From positions 23,560,104 through 23,624,103 of the forward strand of contig CM057162.1 of the NCBI GenBank assembly GCA_029962745.1: a DNA stretch of 64,000 nt, in the 5' to 3' direction. A program made the translations under genes and the position numbers. Within the stretch, counting starts at the first letter, position 1. Each line of letters starts with the position of its first letter. This document shows positions 1 through 12,022 of this stretch, piece by piece. The DNA is from Echinometra lucunter (taxonomy: Eukaryota > Echinodermata > Echinoidea > Camarodonta > Echinometridae). The notes beneath the pieces are model-generated. The model was not told the DNA's origin. It searched no databases and worked only from the letters and a program-made list of their open reading frames with translations.

Positions 1-250
1 TCCCTTTGACTAGCAAAGCACCATCTATCCCGCTACCACTTGATGCACTCCGCCCATGTTGATAGATCAGTGACTGTAATTGAACTTGACAAGAACCAGA
101 TACCTCAGGGCACAAAACTTCTCAGATAAGTCTCTTCAAATCAATTTTCAAATTGGTTAACATCTCCACACCTCCCAGAACCAAAATGCCAATTCAAAAT
201 ACTTTTTTATCAAAATAAAATGATACACAATCATTCTCTATTTCTGTTCT

Positions 251-750
251 NNNNNNNNNNNNNNNNNNNNNNNNNNNNNNNNNNNNNNNNNNNNNNNNNN
301 NNNNNNNNNNNNNNNNNNNNNNNNNNNNNNNNNNNNNNNNNNNNNNNNNNNNNNNNNNNNNNNNNNNNNNNNNNNNNNNNNNNNNNNNNNNNNNNNNNNN
401 NNNNNNNNNNNNNNNNNNNNNNNNNNNNNNNNNNNNNNNNNNNNNNNNNNNNNNNNNNNNNNNNNNNNNNNNNNNNNNNNNNNNNNNNNNNNNNNNNNNN
501 NNNNNNNNNNNNNNNNNNNNNNNNNNNNNNNNNNNNNNNNNNNNNNNNNNNNNNNNNNNNNNNNNNNNNNNNNNNNNNNNNNNNNNNNNNNNNNNNNNNN
601 NNNNNNNNNNNNNNNNNNNNNNNNNNNNNNNNNNNNNNNNNNNNNNNNNNNNNNNNNNNNNNNNNNNNNNNNNNNNNNNNNNNNNNNNNNNNNNNNNNNN
701 NNNNNNNNNNNNNNNNNNNNNNNNNNNNNNNNNNNNNNNNNNNNNNNNNN
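251..750. other. Assembly gap (500 N)
   Basis: Exactly 500 undetermined bases, the usual placeholder for a scaffold gap of unknown size. Apparent open frames crossing it are artefacts. The flanks (1-250 and 751-1000) are AT-rich and show nothing I recognise. Confidence 0.99.
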
Positions 751-1027
751 ACTTCATTCTGGGAGTTACGGAGTTGGAAGGAAATAAAGGATAATATAAG
801 ATTAAGAATTAGCAGGGCATTTGTGAAATCATATTCCTGAATTGAAATACCTGAACAAACATTATCCTCATCTTGTAATATGCATTTCATCTTCCCATGG
901 TTGATGAAATATCCTCTATAGGATTAGTCATGGAGCAGTGGATTTTAGATTTTTACTTTATAATCTTTCATTATTTTTGTTTATTTATTTATTCATTTAT
1001 GTTATAGTTGATTAATCTCCTCTCAGC

Positions 1028-1126
1028 AGGTTTTGAGGGTAGTTTTACAGGTTTCCAGAGCAGTTTTACAGGTTTTCAGAGCAATTCACAGGTTTTCAAA
1101 GCCCCTTCTCAGGTTTTTAGAGCTCC
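1028..1126. repeat. Short tandem repeat, ~20-25 bp unit
   Basis: About four or five degenerate copies of a unit like 'acaggttttcagagca' occur in a row. The open frame here that repeats a GFQS motif is just this repeat translated. The segment just downstream (1210-1270) has a motif, 'taatgcccttctggctc', that recurs near 6430, so a dispersed repeat probably adjoins it. Confidence 0.7.
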
Positions 1127-1604
1127 TTTGCTGAATTCAGGGAACTCTTTTGAGCTTTCCAGTGCTAAATTTCTCACATCTCCTGTGTCACCTGTTCAGA
1201 AGCAGAGGGGCATTAACTCATATCATTTTCTACAGGCTTAATGCCCTTCTGGCTCCAAACAGACATGTAATTCTTCAGCTGGTAATGGGATGTGTTCCAT
1301 CTTCCCATGGTAGATGTGACGACCTGTTAGGGTCAATCAGAGAGCGATGAGAGTTGGAGATGAGAGAAACAGCCAGAGACAGGGTCACACAGAGTTGCCT
1401 GAATATCTGAAACAGATAAAAAACTGTTCCCACAAGGCCCGTTTTCATTAGTCCAAAAGGCACATTAATTCTGTTCATGGGAATTTAATCTGATCAGAAC
1501 TATCTCACTATAAAGAGGTAAATTGCCAGCTTATTCAACCTTATGCTTGGGATATTACAGGGCAGCAGTCAATCTCATGTCAGTCTTGCGTTACGTGCGA
1601 TGTT

Positions 1605-1905
1605 GTTCTAGACTAGTGTCAGTCCATATGAACCTAGTGTTAGTCTAGTGTCGATTTTGTGCCAGTCTGGTGTCAGTGGTCTATCTTGTGTTGGTTTTGT
1701 GTCGGTCTGGTGTCAGTCTGGTGTCAGCAGTTCATCTTTTTATTTGTCTGGTTGCAAACTTGTGTTTATCTGGTGTTAGGGTCCATTTAGTGTCAGTCTG
1801 GTGTCACTGTGGTGTCAGTGGTCTACCTGGTGTCAGTCTAGGGTACGTTTGGTGTTAGTGTCCATCTGGTGTCATTTGGGTGTCATTTTCATTAGTGTGA
1901 CTGGT
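1605..1905. repeat. Degenerate TGGTGTCAGT minisatellite
   Basis: About 300 bp of T/G-rich sequence built from variants of 'tctggtgtcagt', strongly biased in strand composition. Similar words ('ctggtgtcagtctgg') occur inside the tandem array at 6735-8370, so the two may be related. Confidence 0.65.
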
Positions 1906-1944
1906 GTATAATTCTTGTGCTGGTGTTTGGGCTGATGTGTATAC

Positions 1945-2260
1945 TCTTACAGAGTTGTGTGAATACCTGCATGAACCATCATCTACACGTCCAAGTTTTT
2001 GTCCAGATATATTTCTTCAAATGGTGGCCCTCACTAATAATATTCACCCAAGTGTAAAGTTGACTTGTACAATGAATTTTTCTAGAAACATTTTACTTAA
2101 AATCTCAAGTTCAAACTTGTTTAGGCTAATGGAGACGCATCCCCAGAGTAGTATGCCTACCTGTGCGCACCATCATCTAAGCCTCTATGTGTCCCAGATG
2201 TGTCTTCTTCAGTGCCCTTACTAATGACATTGACCCCGAGTGTAAAGTTGGCTTGTTAGA
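1945..2260. repeat. Imperfect direct repeat pair
   Basis: Segments at about 1950-2072 and 2148-2258 share order and words: 'ccatcatctaca' or 'ccatcatctaag', then 'cagat', 'ttcttca', 'ccctcactaat' or 'cccttactaat', and 'gagtgtaaagttg'. They are diverged copies of an unidentified sequence of about 110-120 bp. No conserved reading frame is evident. Confidence 0.5.
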
Positions 2261-3165
2261 TTACCCGTGATAGCCTCGTACCCCATCCCTATCAACAGGT
2301 TTGACATCCAAAAATCAGTTTGTCTCAAAATCACCTCTTATAGGGCACTATTCATTTATATCTACTTTTTATCTAGAAAGGAAACTCTAGTAGCCTTCAT
2401 CGAATTTTAATTTTCATGTGTTTATCAACAGCAAATCAAGATTTGATGCGAAGAAAGTTCTTCTGTAAACTCCATATTGGAAAATAGTGAGATCTGTATT
2501 TAAAGTTGTTTCATAGAAGTACATAGTAATCTATCACAAAGCAATGATACCTCATTAAATGAATTATATACTGGCTTCCAGTTGCTGGTGGAATACAGTA
2601 TTGCATACCAGTTCAAACTTAAGATCTTGGTCAACCACTCTGCCTCTATACATCTCCTCTCTCATTCAGCGACATAGAACATCATATTCATTTTTATCTA
2701 CAGCAGCTGCTTCCCTTCTCATCCCTGAATCTCATAAACAGGCCAGCTTGAAATCCTTGCAATCAATTGTAATTGCCCCAAGCATTTAGAACGTATTTCT
2801 TGTACTTCTTAGAAAAAACACTTCATTTGATTTCTTTGAAAAGGTAAAAAACATACCTGTTTAATTCTTCCAGATTTATTTTCTGCATTGATTTAATAAT
2901 GGACAGCAACTTGTGTCCTCTGGAAAAGATGCTATATATAAATCCAATTATTATTTTCTTAATTTTCATGAGATAAGACAAGAACTGAGAAACAGGAATA
3001 AAACCTTTTTGCTTTGGCGTCTGTGGTATGAATGAATGTTGTATTTTTCACCACTCCCTAGAAACAACATTCATGCAGATTTTTTCTCAAATTATTCTGT
3101 ATATTTGAATCTGATTTTCATACATAGCATGGGGATTGATGATGACATAACAAAACAAACCTATT
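2261..3165. other. AT-rich stretch, nothing recognised
   Basis: I see no exon with paired splice sites, no recognisable protein motif, no RNA gene and no obvious repeat. The short open frames on both strands look like chance. Confidence 0.4.
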
Positions 3166-3169
3166 CACC

Positions 3170-3236
3170 TCCACATCTGTTCAAGGTCACACTGAAGGTC
3201 ACACAAGGTCATACACAAGGTCAGTCCCAAGGTTAG
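3170..3236 (+). repeat. Clustered AGGTCA half-sites
   Basis: Five 'aaggtca' or 'aaggtt' words occur within about 55 bp, spaced 11-16 bases apart. This is a short degenerate tandem repeat. The hexamer is the nuclear-receptor half-site, but the spacing is irregular and no function is implied. Confidence 0.6.
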
Positions 3237-3414
3237 ATGTCCCCAATCTCCTCTCATAAACCCAGTGGAAGCTTGATTCGATCCTCCATCAGCCCATCCA
3301 CACCTGCTCATGGCATCATTGGAGTGAGTTGCATAGCTGGTGTTCAATCGAGTTGCCATAGCAATGGAGAAGAGATAACTCTTGGGGAGCACAAAGGGCT
3401 GTCTCATCCCTTAA

Positions 3415-3810
3415 GTGTGCTCCAATTATGACCATTTTCTGTGGTTTTTCTTCAGCTTTTTCAGTCATTTCAGCTTGTCTAACCTTGATACATTATTAGA
3501 TATTCCCTACATCTGTGTGACAATTTGGTCTCTGGTGCTGCTGCTACTACTGGGTTAAGAATAGAATAGCTAAGGTAACCAGGAGGACAATTACCAAAAC
3601 ACGCTTCTAATACCCTCAGTTTGGGTTAATTTGGTCCAATTATGACCACTTTCTGTGAGTTTTCTTAATTTATCTCAATTTCTTATAAATATATGACCTT
3701 GGTGAAGCATTAGGTGTCTCCTACATATGTAAAACATTTCTCTTTCTGGTACAGATTGTCATAAGAATAAAGAGATAGGTTAAACCTGAAGGACAATTAC
3801 TACATCACTG
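3415..3810. repeat. Direct repeat of a ~190 bp dispersed sequence
   Basis: The segment starting near 3420 and that starting near 3638 both begin 'tccaattatgacca', continue through 'tttctgtg' and 'ttttctt', and share 'attaga' or 'attagg' and 'cctacat' at matching offsets. Both are followed by a motif like 'aggacaattac'. A third related tail occurs near 6475-6560. It is an unidentified dispersed repeat. Confidence 0.5.
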
Positions 3811-3814
3811 GAGG

Positions 3815-3900
3815 CAAGAAAGCTCAGTTGATAGAGCACTGGTCTTGTAATCTGGTGACCTGGGCTCAAAACCAAACTGATGCCCTAGTGCCCTTTGGTA
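3815..3900 (+). mobile_element. tRNA-like SINE head (Thr-like, decayed)
   Basis: An A-box-like 'aagctcagttgatagagc', an anticodon-loop-like 'cttgtaa' and a B-box-like 'gggctcaaaacc' follow in tRNA order and spacing. The acceptor stem does not pair convincingly and the T loop is mutated. I read this as a tRNA-derived SINE fragment rather than a working tRNA. Confidence 0.5.
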
Positions 3901-3904
3901 AGGC

Positions 3905-4152
3905 ATCTTAGTTTTATATCGTTGTGCGAAAGAATGCTCCTGGAACGTAAAATGGAAAATTGTTGAAAATCATATTTTTCAAACAATGACTGATAATTCC
4001 ACGGGTAGCATGTAGACCTTGTAAATTGATACATGATCTTCTTGTGGCATGATCTTTGCTAAAATTTTGTTCCAATATATAAAAAAAAAAACCATTTTGA
4101 TTTTTTGCAGTTTTATATTTTGCATGATGTGTTCTTACACACAACGGCATTA
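3905..4152. mobile_element. MITE family A, copy 1
   Basis: A ~250 bp element with inverted ends: 'catcttagttttatatcgtt' and 'gtgcgaaagaatg' on the left, 'gtgttcttacacacaacggc' on the right. Its core words 'gggtagcatgtagaccttg' and 'tcttgtggcatgatctttg' recur in other family A copies at about 13180, 36341, 49384, 58812 and 63068. No coding capacity, so non-autonomous. Confidence 0.8.
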
Positions 4153-4343
4153 AACTAAGAAGCCTATTAATCCTCCTTACCTGGTCCCTTAGAGAGGAAC
4201 TTAAGCTGCTGGCCCTCTGGTTACTTTCTCACAATCATGCATGCTTTTGTAGCAGTCAGGTAAAACAAACCAATAATCAACCACTGTCCTCATACCTGAA
4301 ATGTTGGGTTGGTTGCTCCAGTTTTGACCATTTTCTGTCATTT

Positions 4344-5734
4344 TTGTCTCGCCCACCGGAGGGATCCAAATGTCGTCCGTCCGTCGTCCGTCCGTCGTCC
4401 GTCCGTCGTCCGTCCGTCCGTCCGTCACAAACGTTATGAAAGATAACTTGGCAACCGTGACTCACTTTTCAACCAAACTTGGGTTGTAGATGCACTAAGG
4501 GGACCTGCATGTTATGGTCCAGTCAGAGGTCACATGGTAAGGTCAAAGGTCATTTCAGGTCAAACGTTAAAGTTTACGTGCAAGACTCTCTTATGACACA
4601 AAACTCTGCAACCGTGACTCACTTTTCAACCAAACTTGGGTTGTAGATGCCCTAAGCGGACCTGCATGTTATGCTCTAGTCAGAGGTCACATGGTAAGGT
4701 CAAAGGTCATTTTAGGTCAAACGTTAAAATTTACGTGCAAGACTCTCTTATGACACAAAACTCTGCAACTGTGTGACACTGTTCAATCAAACTTGGGTTG
4801 TAGATGCACTAAGGGGACCTGCATCTTATTGTCCAGTCAGAGGTCACATGGTAAGGTCAAAGGTCATTTCAGGTCAAATGTTAAAGTTGACGTGCAAGAC
4901 TCTCTTATCACACATAACTTTGCAACCGTGACTCACTTTTCAACCAAACTTGGGTTGTAGATGCACTGAGGGGACCTGCATGTTATGGTCCAGTCAGAGG
5001 TCACATGGTAAGGTCAAAGGTCATTTCAGGTCAAACGTTGAAGTTTACGTGCAAGACTCTCTTATGACTCAAACTCTGCAACCGTGTGACACTTATCTAT
5101 CAAACTTGGGTTGTCGATGCACTAAGGGGACCTGCATGTTATGGTCCAGTCATAGGTCACATGGTAAGGTCAAAGGTCATTTCAGTCAAACATTAAAGTT
5201 TACGTGCAAGACTCTCTTATGACACAAAACTCTGCAACCGTGTGACACTTATCTATCAAACTTGGGTTGTAGATGCACTAAGGGGACCTGCATGTTATGG
5301 TCCAGTCAGAGGTCACATGGTCAGGTCAAAGGTCATTACAGGTCAAACGTTGAACGGTTAAAGTTTACGTGCAAGACTCTCTTATGACACAAAACTTTGC
5401 AACCGTGTCACACTTTTCAGTCAAACTTGGGTTGCAGATCACTAAGGGGAAGTGCATGTTATCATTCTGTTGGACTTCACATGATAAGGTGAAAGGTCAT
5501 TGGAGGTCATATGTTACAGATGTTTTCAAATTCTTGAATTTGCTTTTCCTCTGTCATTTCTTGTCCAGTGTTGAATCTGATTGCTCAACTGATAATCATA
5601 GGTGACGCTTCTGAACTTGTACACAGATATTGTGTAAACATTCGTAATGTAGAATTATGTAAAGATACAGTTCTGTTGTGTGCCATCACAGATCGCGATA
5701 TTTCTAGTTATTTTCACAAGTGGGCGAGACACAA
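4344..5734. mobile_element. Terminal-inverted-repeat element with minisatellite interior
   Basis: The left end 'ttgtctcgcccac' (4344-4356) is matched in inverse by 'gtgggcgagacacaa' (5720-5734). Between them lie a (GTCCGTCC)n-type microsatellite (about 4375-4425) and an array of about 157 bp units. No transposase frame is present. I infer a non-autonomous DNA element whose internal tandem repeat has expanded. Confidence 0.6.
4441..5545 (+). repeat. ~157 bp minisatellite, about seven copies
   Basis: Units begin near 4450, 4609, 4765, 4921, 5078, 5234 and 5399 with 'gcaaccgtg' variants, then 'aaacttgggttgtagatg' and 'ggacctgcatgttatgg'. Six copies contain a perfect AGGTCAAAGGTCA (4540, 4697, 4854, 5011, 5167, 5323), a direct repeat of AGGTCA with one-base spacing. 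The seventh, near 5483, is mutated. Apparent coding across copies is the repeat read in one frame. Confidence 0.9.
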
Positions 5735-6002
5735 CATCGCAAACGCCTTGTCTTCATACTTTTCATTTATAGCATATTAAATGAATGCTGTATCTCTATA
5801 TCATCTCTTTGGAGCCAGAAGAGCATTACAGAGATGCCAGCTGTTCCTTTTTTGCAGTATTTTATAGTTTTTTTAAATGAAAAATACTGCAGGTCTCATG
5901 GAAAATACTGTTTTTCCAAAACTGTAGTACTACACATGTCTACTGCAGAAAAAGTAAACGTACTGTTTTTCCATCCAAAATACCCCTTTTCGCTCCTCAA
6001 AA

Positions 6003-6368
6003 TAATATTCTGGATTTAATAATATTCTGGATTTATATAGTGCTTAATACATCTCCAAGAGAGTCTCTAAGCGCTTTACAGAAATATTATTACCCCGGTC
6101 ATCGGATTCAAGGCTTGCCCGCATACAATGCATGCACCTTCTCCACTCCCTAGGGAGCATTCCAGCCAGGCGCCTTTTCCAGGCGCGCACAATGCTAAAC
6201 AAATCACAATGACTTTCGCATCCTACCGGGTACCCACTTAACACCTGGGTGGAGAGTGGCAAATGTAGATTCATATCTTGCCAAAGGACATTAGTGCCGC
6301 GCCGGGATTTGAACTCGGACCACGACATCTACAGTCCGGTGACATATCCACTAGACCACGACACCTCT
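6003..6368 (-). mobile_element. tRNA-derived SINE, near full length
   Basis: Read on the minus strand, the element starts with a tRNA-like head: A box 'tggtctagtggatatg', B box 'gagttcaaatccc'. A body of about 250 bp follows, ending in a tail made of repeated 'ataatattctggattta'. Related copies lie at 8661-8945 (same strand, head missing) and 42779-43145 (opposite strand, with head). Confidence 0.8.
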
Positions 6369-6734
6369 GAAATACTACAATGCTTTTTAGAAGGTTAGCA
6401 TCCCTAGCGTTAACTCATATGCTTTAATACATGGTTAATGCCCTTCTGGCTCTGAACAGATGATATTAACTTTTCTGTATCTGGTCCTGTCATACATGTA
6501 GATTGTCAGAAGAGAATAAATGAAGTCACGAGAAGGGCAATTACCAAAACACTGATTCAATAAGACAGGACGTGATCAGTTAGAAGATCAATGCCCTAGA
6601 AAGATGTCAATTTGATGTAAATTGGTTTAGTGAAATGCTATTTTCGTTTCTGTGCATAGGGTTTACTCATCGAGGCCCAATCTTTAGTTACACTGTCAAA
6701 CTGACTCCAAAATGACAGAAAACCTGGCCATTTA

Positions 6735-8370
6735 GGATAATTTAATGTTGGGTTCATTCTGGTGTCAGTCTGATCAGGTATAAGTCTCATGATTGTGAGT
6801 AGGGTATGAGGTTGAAAGCATATAATAGAAACTCCATCTATTTATTAATTTTATTGATTGATTGAGGGATTGATTGATTGAAGAAGTTTTTATGATATTT
6901 CAATGTTGGGTTCACTCTGGTGTCAGTCTGCTTTGGTATAACTATAAGTCTCATGATTGTGAGTAGGGTATTAGGTTGAAAGCATATAATAGAATATCCT
7001 TTTACTTATTGTTTGTTTGTTTATTCATTTATTTGTCTTTATTTTGTTTTAATGTTTATTCATGTATTTATTTATGTATAAATGTATTCATATATATGTT
7101 TTAAAAAATTTATTTAGTCATTTATTTGAGCAGTTTTTTTGATAACTCAATATTGGCTTCACTCTGGTGTCAGTCTGGTTTGGTATAAGTCTCATGATTG
7201 TGAGTAGGGTATAAGGTTGGAAGCATATAATAGAAACTCCTTTTATTTATTTATTTATTTATTTATTTACTTATTTATGTGTCATTTCTTTCTTTCTTTC
7301 CTTCCTTCTTTCTTTCTTTCCTTCCTTCCTTCTTTCCTTCCTTCTTTCTTTCTTTCTTTCTTTCTTCATTTAAGAAGTTTTTAGGATGATTTAATGTTGG
7401 GTTCATTCTGATGTCAGTCTGGTCTGGTATAACTCTCATGATTGTGACTAGGGTGTTAGGTTGAAAGCATGTAATAGAAACTCCTTATATTTATTTACTT
7501 GTTTATTTATCTATTTTGTATTTATTTATCTTTTTTATATTTATTTAATTATTCATTTATTTATTTATTTATTGAAGAAGTTTTTAGGATAACTCCACGT
7601 TGCGTTCACTCTGGTGTCAATCTGGTCTGGTATAAATCTCATGATTGTGACTAGGGTGTGATGTTGGAAGCATATAATAGAACTCCTTATATTTATCTAT
7701 TAATGAATGAAATAATGAATGAATGTATTTATTTATTTATTTAAGAAGTTTAAATGATATCTCACTTTTGGGTTCACTCTGCAGTCAGTCTGGTATAAGT
7801 CTCATGATTGTGACTAGGGTATGAGGTTGAAAGCAATATTATAGACACTCCATTTATTTATTTATTTATTCATTTATTATTCATTTAAGAAGGTTTTATG
7901 ATAATTCAATGTTGGGTTCACCCTGCTGTCAGTCTGGTATAAGTCTCGTGATTGTGACTAGGGTATGAGGTTGGAGGCGTTTGATAGAACTCCTTATATT
8001 TATTTGTTTATTTATTTTTGTATTCATTTATCTATTCATATATTAATTTATTTGCTTATGTATTCATTTATCTATCTATCTATCTATTTATATATACTTA
8101 AGAAGTTTTTTTGGGATAACTCAGTGTCTGGTTTGTATTTATTTATCTGTTTTGAATTGATTTATTTATTCATTTATATATTTGTTTGACTATTCATTTA
8201 TTTATTTTGTATATTTACGTATTTGTTCATATTTCATATTTATATATTTTAAATTTATTTATTTATACATATGTATGTATTTATTTATTTGTTTATTTAT
8301 ATATTTATTTAATTATTTATTTTTATATTTGTTTATTTATTTATCCATTTATTTATTTAAGAAGTTGGTA
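6735..8370. repeat. ~150-240 bp tandem array with (ATTT)n spacers
   Basis: Seven or so units start near 6742, 6902, 7147, 7390, 7595, 7765 and 7908 with 'atgttgggttcactctggtg' variants, then 'tataagtctcatgattgtga', 'tagggtatgaggttg' and 'agcatataatagaaactcc'. Each unit ends in a variable (ATTT)n run and 'aagaagttttt'. A (TTTC)n/(CTTC)n run lies at about 7285-7370. The last 250 bp are almost pure ATTT-type sequence. Leu/Ile/Tyr-rich frames here are repeat translations. Confidence 0.85.
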
Positions 8371-8660
8371 TACATACCCTTCAGGCTCGTTGGCATGCAA
8401 CTCCATAATTTCAGAAAACGTGAGGACTCTTTAACAGGTTATGCCTATATATCATTCTATCTAGAATTGTTTGCATGTCCTAACCCCCTTCTGTAGATGT
8501 TTAAATCATGATCAATCTTTGTCTGCTTTCAAGGCTCTTTCATATGGGCCAGCAAACAGTTAGAAAAATTCTGCCTAATTTGTTTTGTGTACAAAATGAA
8601 CGGCAAATGAAGGTGAGTGATGCAGGAGAGGAGTAATAGAACTACCCACTGGCCAGTGTG

Positions 8661-8945
8661 TTATAATAATAATAATATTCTGGATTTATATAGCGCCTGA
8701 TACATTTCCAAGAGAGTCTCTAAGCACTTTACAGAAATATTATTACCCCGGTCATCGGATTCAGGCTTGCCCGCATACAATGTATGCACCTTCTCCACTC
8801 CCTGGGGAGCATTCCAGCCAGGCGCCTTTTGCGCGCACAATGCTAAACAAATCACAATGACTTTCGCATCCTGCCGGGTACCCACTTAACACCTGGGTGG
8901 AGAGTGGCAAATGTAGATTCATAAGATTCATAAGATTCATAAGAT
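8661..8945 (-). mobile_element. tRNA-derived SINE, 5'-truncated
   Basis: Nearly identical to the body and tail of the 6003-6368 element: 'ttatatagcgcctgataca', 'cggtcatcggattcagg', 'gagcattccagccaggcgc'. The tRNA-like head is absent and the right side ends in three 'agattcata' repeats, as expected for 5' truncation. Confidence 0.8.
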
Positions 8946-8999
8946 ATACAGAAATGTGACATTCAGTACATTCTGAAAAAGATCAAGTCAGATTTGACT

Positions 9000-9335
9000 A
9001 GATTGCCGGATCCCATGGCACCGGTGCTTCTCTAGTCAAAATTGACACAGTTCTAGTGAAAATGACCAGAAATCTAGTAAAGTAATATAGGACCTAACAA
9101 GAATCAACATTCTAGTCAAAATTGACCCAAATTTAATGAAAATGACCAGAATTCTAGTAAAATTTTTGACCAGAATACTGGATCCCACAAGGACTTACAG
9201 TTCTTCAGAGCCAATGTGATCATATGTTCTAGTTAAACATTGTACTAGAATTCGGGTCATTTTCACTAATATCGTGTCCTTTTTTTTTTTTTTTTTTACT
9301 AGAACAGTACTGCCCAGTCAAATATGACTAGATTT
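9000..9335. repeat. Clustered 'TCTAGTNAAAATTGACC' words
   Basis: At least six variants of 'attctagtcaaaattgaccc' and its inverse ('gggtcattttcacta') occur within 330 bp, with a T run near 9283-9298. It resembles a decayed inverted-repeat or satellite-like element. I cannot assign a family. Confidence 0.5.
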
Positions 9336-12022
9336 ATTAATGCATATGCAAACAAGCTGGGTGAAAAACTTAGGGATATTTGACAGGAAAAGAATCCTTA
9401 AGTCTGGTTGTGGTTTTTTATTCAGTGATTCAAGTTCTTAATGCGACACAGTTGTAGCCATAAGTTCAATGTTACATTGTCTCAATCTCTTTGGTTTCTA
9501 TGGAACATTTCCTTGTAATGTCCTGCCAAAACACACTTTATGTTCTAACATTAGACCTTGCAGAAAAAACTGAATTTTAAAGCTATCATCCTGTAACTAT
9601 CAGAGCTTTACATTTTATGATTGCAGTTTGATAGCATACTTTCTTTACTTCAGCACTGTGTGATGTGGCATTATTTTCCACACATTTCCTCACATGTATA
9701 TGGGCCCTCAGGATTTATTACTTTCATTTTGTTAACCTTTATAAACTACTGACTAGTGAACTCTCTATTTCCCCAAAGCTTAGTACAGCGATCATCAACT
9801 TATCACAGGCAATGGGTTGTGGATGGTCAGAGGGATCTAGGACTAGTAATATTTAAAGCTATTGGCCTTGATGACACAATAACACTTTTCATGATTTTCA
9901 TGATTTACATAATTGTTCATATTCAACAAATTAGTTAATTTTTTTATAATGAAAATTTGATGAAACAAAATTGAATTCAGTAGCATTTTTTTTTTTTCGT
10001 TCATTCGATTTTATTTCTGCATTTTCTTTCTCAAATCAGTATAATCAACAATTGACAAAATAAAATACGTAATTCAATTTTTACAATTAAACAATGTCAA
10101 AGAGACCATCTTGGTTGCAAAGAAAAAAAAAACAACAACAAATGTTTACATTTTTGCAAGGGGAGAAAAGGAAAGAACAATGCAGGAGACCGCCAACGTA
10201 AGCAGAAGCTTGAAATGTTGACGGCCTCTAAAAAAATACACGTAAAGGAGAAATTCGAAATTAATGGGGTAGAGGTGAGTGTGCAGGTGCAGTGGGTGCT
10301 GTGCAGAGGCCTCATGGTTTGAGTATTAATTATCTTCTTTTCATTTACATTAATATTAAAAGGGTGATGGGATATGACCAGAATTATTTTAAAGAATTTA
10401 GTGTGGCCATAGTTATATCAAGGGTCGTATTGCAACAATATATATTTCTTTGTGTGAGCTTTAAATGAGTTTAGGGACGGGTGTAATTTTAACGATTCTA
10501 ACATTTTAACATTAATGAAACAGGATTTCATATGGAATTAAAATGTTGAGGGTTGAGGCTTTTCTGTTGTACAGCAGTTCAAAAATACCCTGAAAGCATT
10601 AATCAAACAAAGTGCTACTGCATACAGTGAATGAGGTAGAAGTGGGGTGGGGGGGGGGGGTCAGGAGGGGCTTTTAAAATTTAAAATTAAATGTATACTG
10701 TATGATTTGTCGCTGATCCAGTTTTGGAAAATATTTTTTAAAATGTTTTATATGGACATTAAAAAATGTAGCATCGTGATGATGAAAATTCCGAACAGTT
10801 GTATGAATACTAAATTAAAAATTCTGGGTTACTCCTTTTATAAGAGAAGAAGGGACATCGGTTCTGAATCATAATGATCTCATATCAGTCTTGCAATATT
10901 TTACATTTTGGAACTGATTTGGCCTATCCTTCTCCTTCATCTCACTTATACTTACTACTAAATGAGATGTATTACATGTACTTTATATGCCATACATATA
11001 TACTTTGTACTCCATACAGATATGAAAAATCATATAAACTCCATTATTCAAATTCAATGTGAACCACAAAAGTGTCTTTTCTTCTTTTGTTTTCTACTCT
11101 AATTTATTGAAGCCAAATTTTTATTTTAGTATTCCTGTCATTCTTCAGAATCCCAGTTAGGATAATTTGATTGGTCTGAATTTTCAGGTTTAATGCGAAA
11201 TGAGATTTTATAGTCTTTTTGCAGCATGTAGTGGCCTTAGTCCTTCTTATCGTGACTAGTTTTGACATTGCCCCTTTAACATGTTAAGAATGCACATGTT
11301 CTTGCCTCCAACTCTACGGTGTTCCTCCCCCGACACGCTTCCTTCCACATGTTCCTGGCTTCCGTCGGCTTCCCTTCAAATAGCCAAAATAAAACAAGAG
11401 GAAATACCCTCTAATTGTATCACGTATCAACCACTGAAAAACATTCCATCTGCAAGGAATATCATTGCTTCTGAAGTGGTCTAGACAATTGGTTGTTATG
11501 TCCAAGGCTGTTGACATGGGAAAGGCTTGCTCAGATGTGCAGTGGTTAACCGCATCAAAAAACAAATCAAGATGACAAAAAAAGCCCCACCAAAAACAAA
11601 CTTTCCCCCACACATGACAGGGTTTCTTGCATTAAATGAACATCAAGTTGTAATGAGTGACACAAAGAATATCATATACATGTATTATTCTATAATATTC
11701 AGACATTGATGTGTATTATGACTTGGGAACTTCCACAGGTTTTTTTAGAGTGGTGTATGTGAACAGTCCTTAATGTAGAGTTGGACTTCATTGTGAATTT
11801 TGTTGCATCTGAAATTTGATGTTTGGATCATAAAGATTTATTGAATGAAGTTTTTGTTATATAACTTCTTTCTTATGATAAGCAAGACCTAGAGACTATG
11901 GGTTTGGTCATTTAAGAGGATACTGGTGAAGTGAAGAAAACAGAAGAAAAAGATCTTTTTGTGGTTCAGACTTAGTTTGTATAATGGAGCTTAATTGTAG
12001 TTTATATGATTTATTCATATCC
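9336..12022. other. 2.7 kb, no gene recognised
   Basis: Contains a possible retroelement tail near 9985-10080 ('ttcattcgattttatttctg' followed by A-rich sequence), a G run at about 10645-10660 and AT-rich sequence. No open frame has a recognisable domain or splice-bounded EGF pattern. Confidence 0.4.

Noticed and set aside
194..890. Open frames of about 190-220 codons on both strands
   Set aside because: They consist almost entirely of undetermined bases from the assembly gap.
3815..3900. Functional tRNA-Thr gene
   Set aside because: Acceptor stem does not pair and the T loop is altered; fits a SINE head.
4950..5222. 90-codon frame with repeated GCRCTEGTCML motif
   Set aside because: It is the minisatellite read in one frame.
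4441..5545. CRISPR-like regular array
   Set aside because: Whole units of ~157 bp are repeated without unique spacers, the genome is eukaryotic and there are no cas genes.
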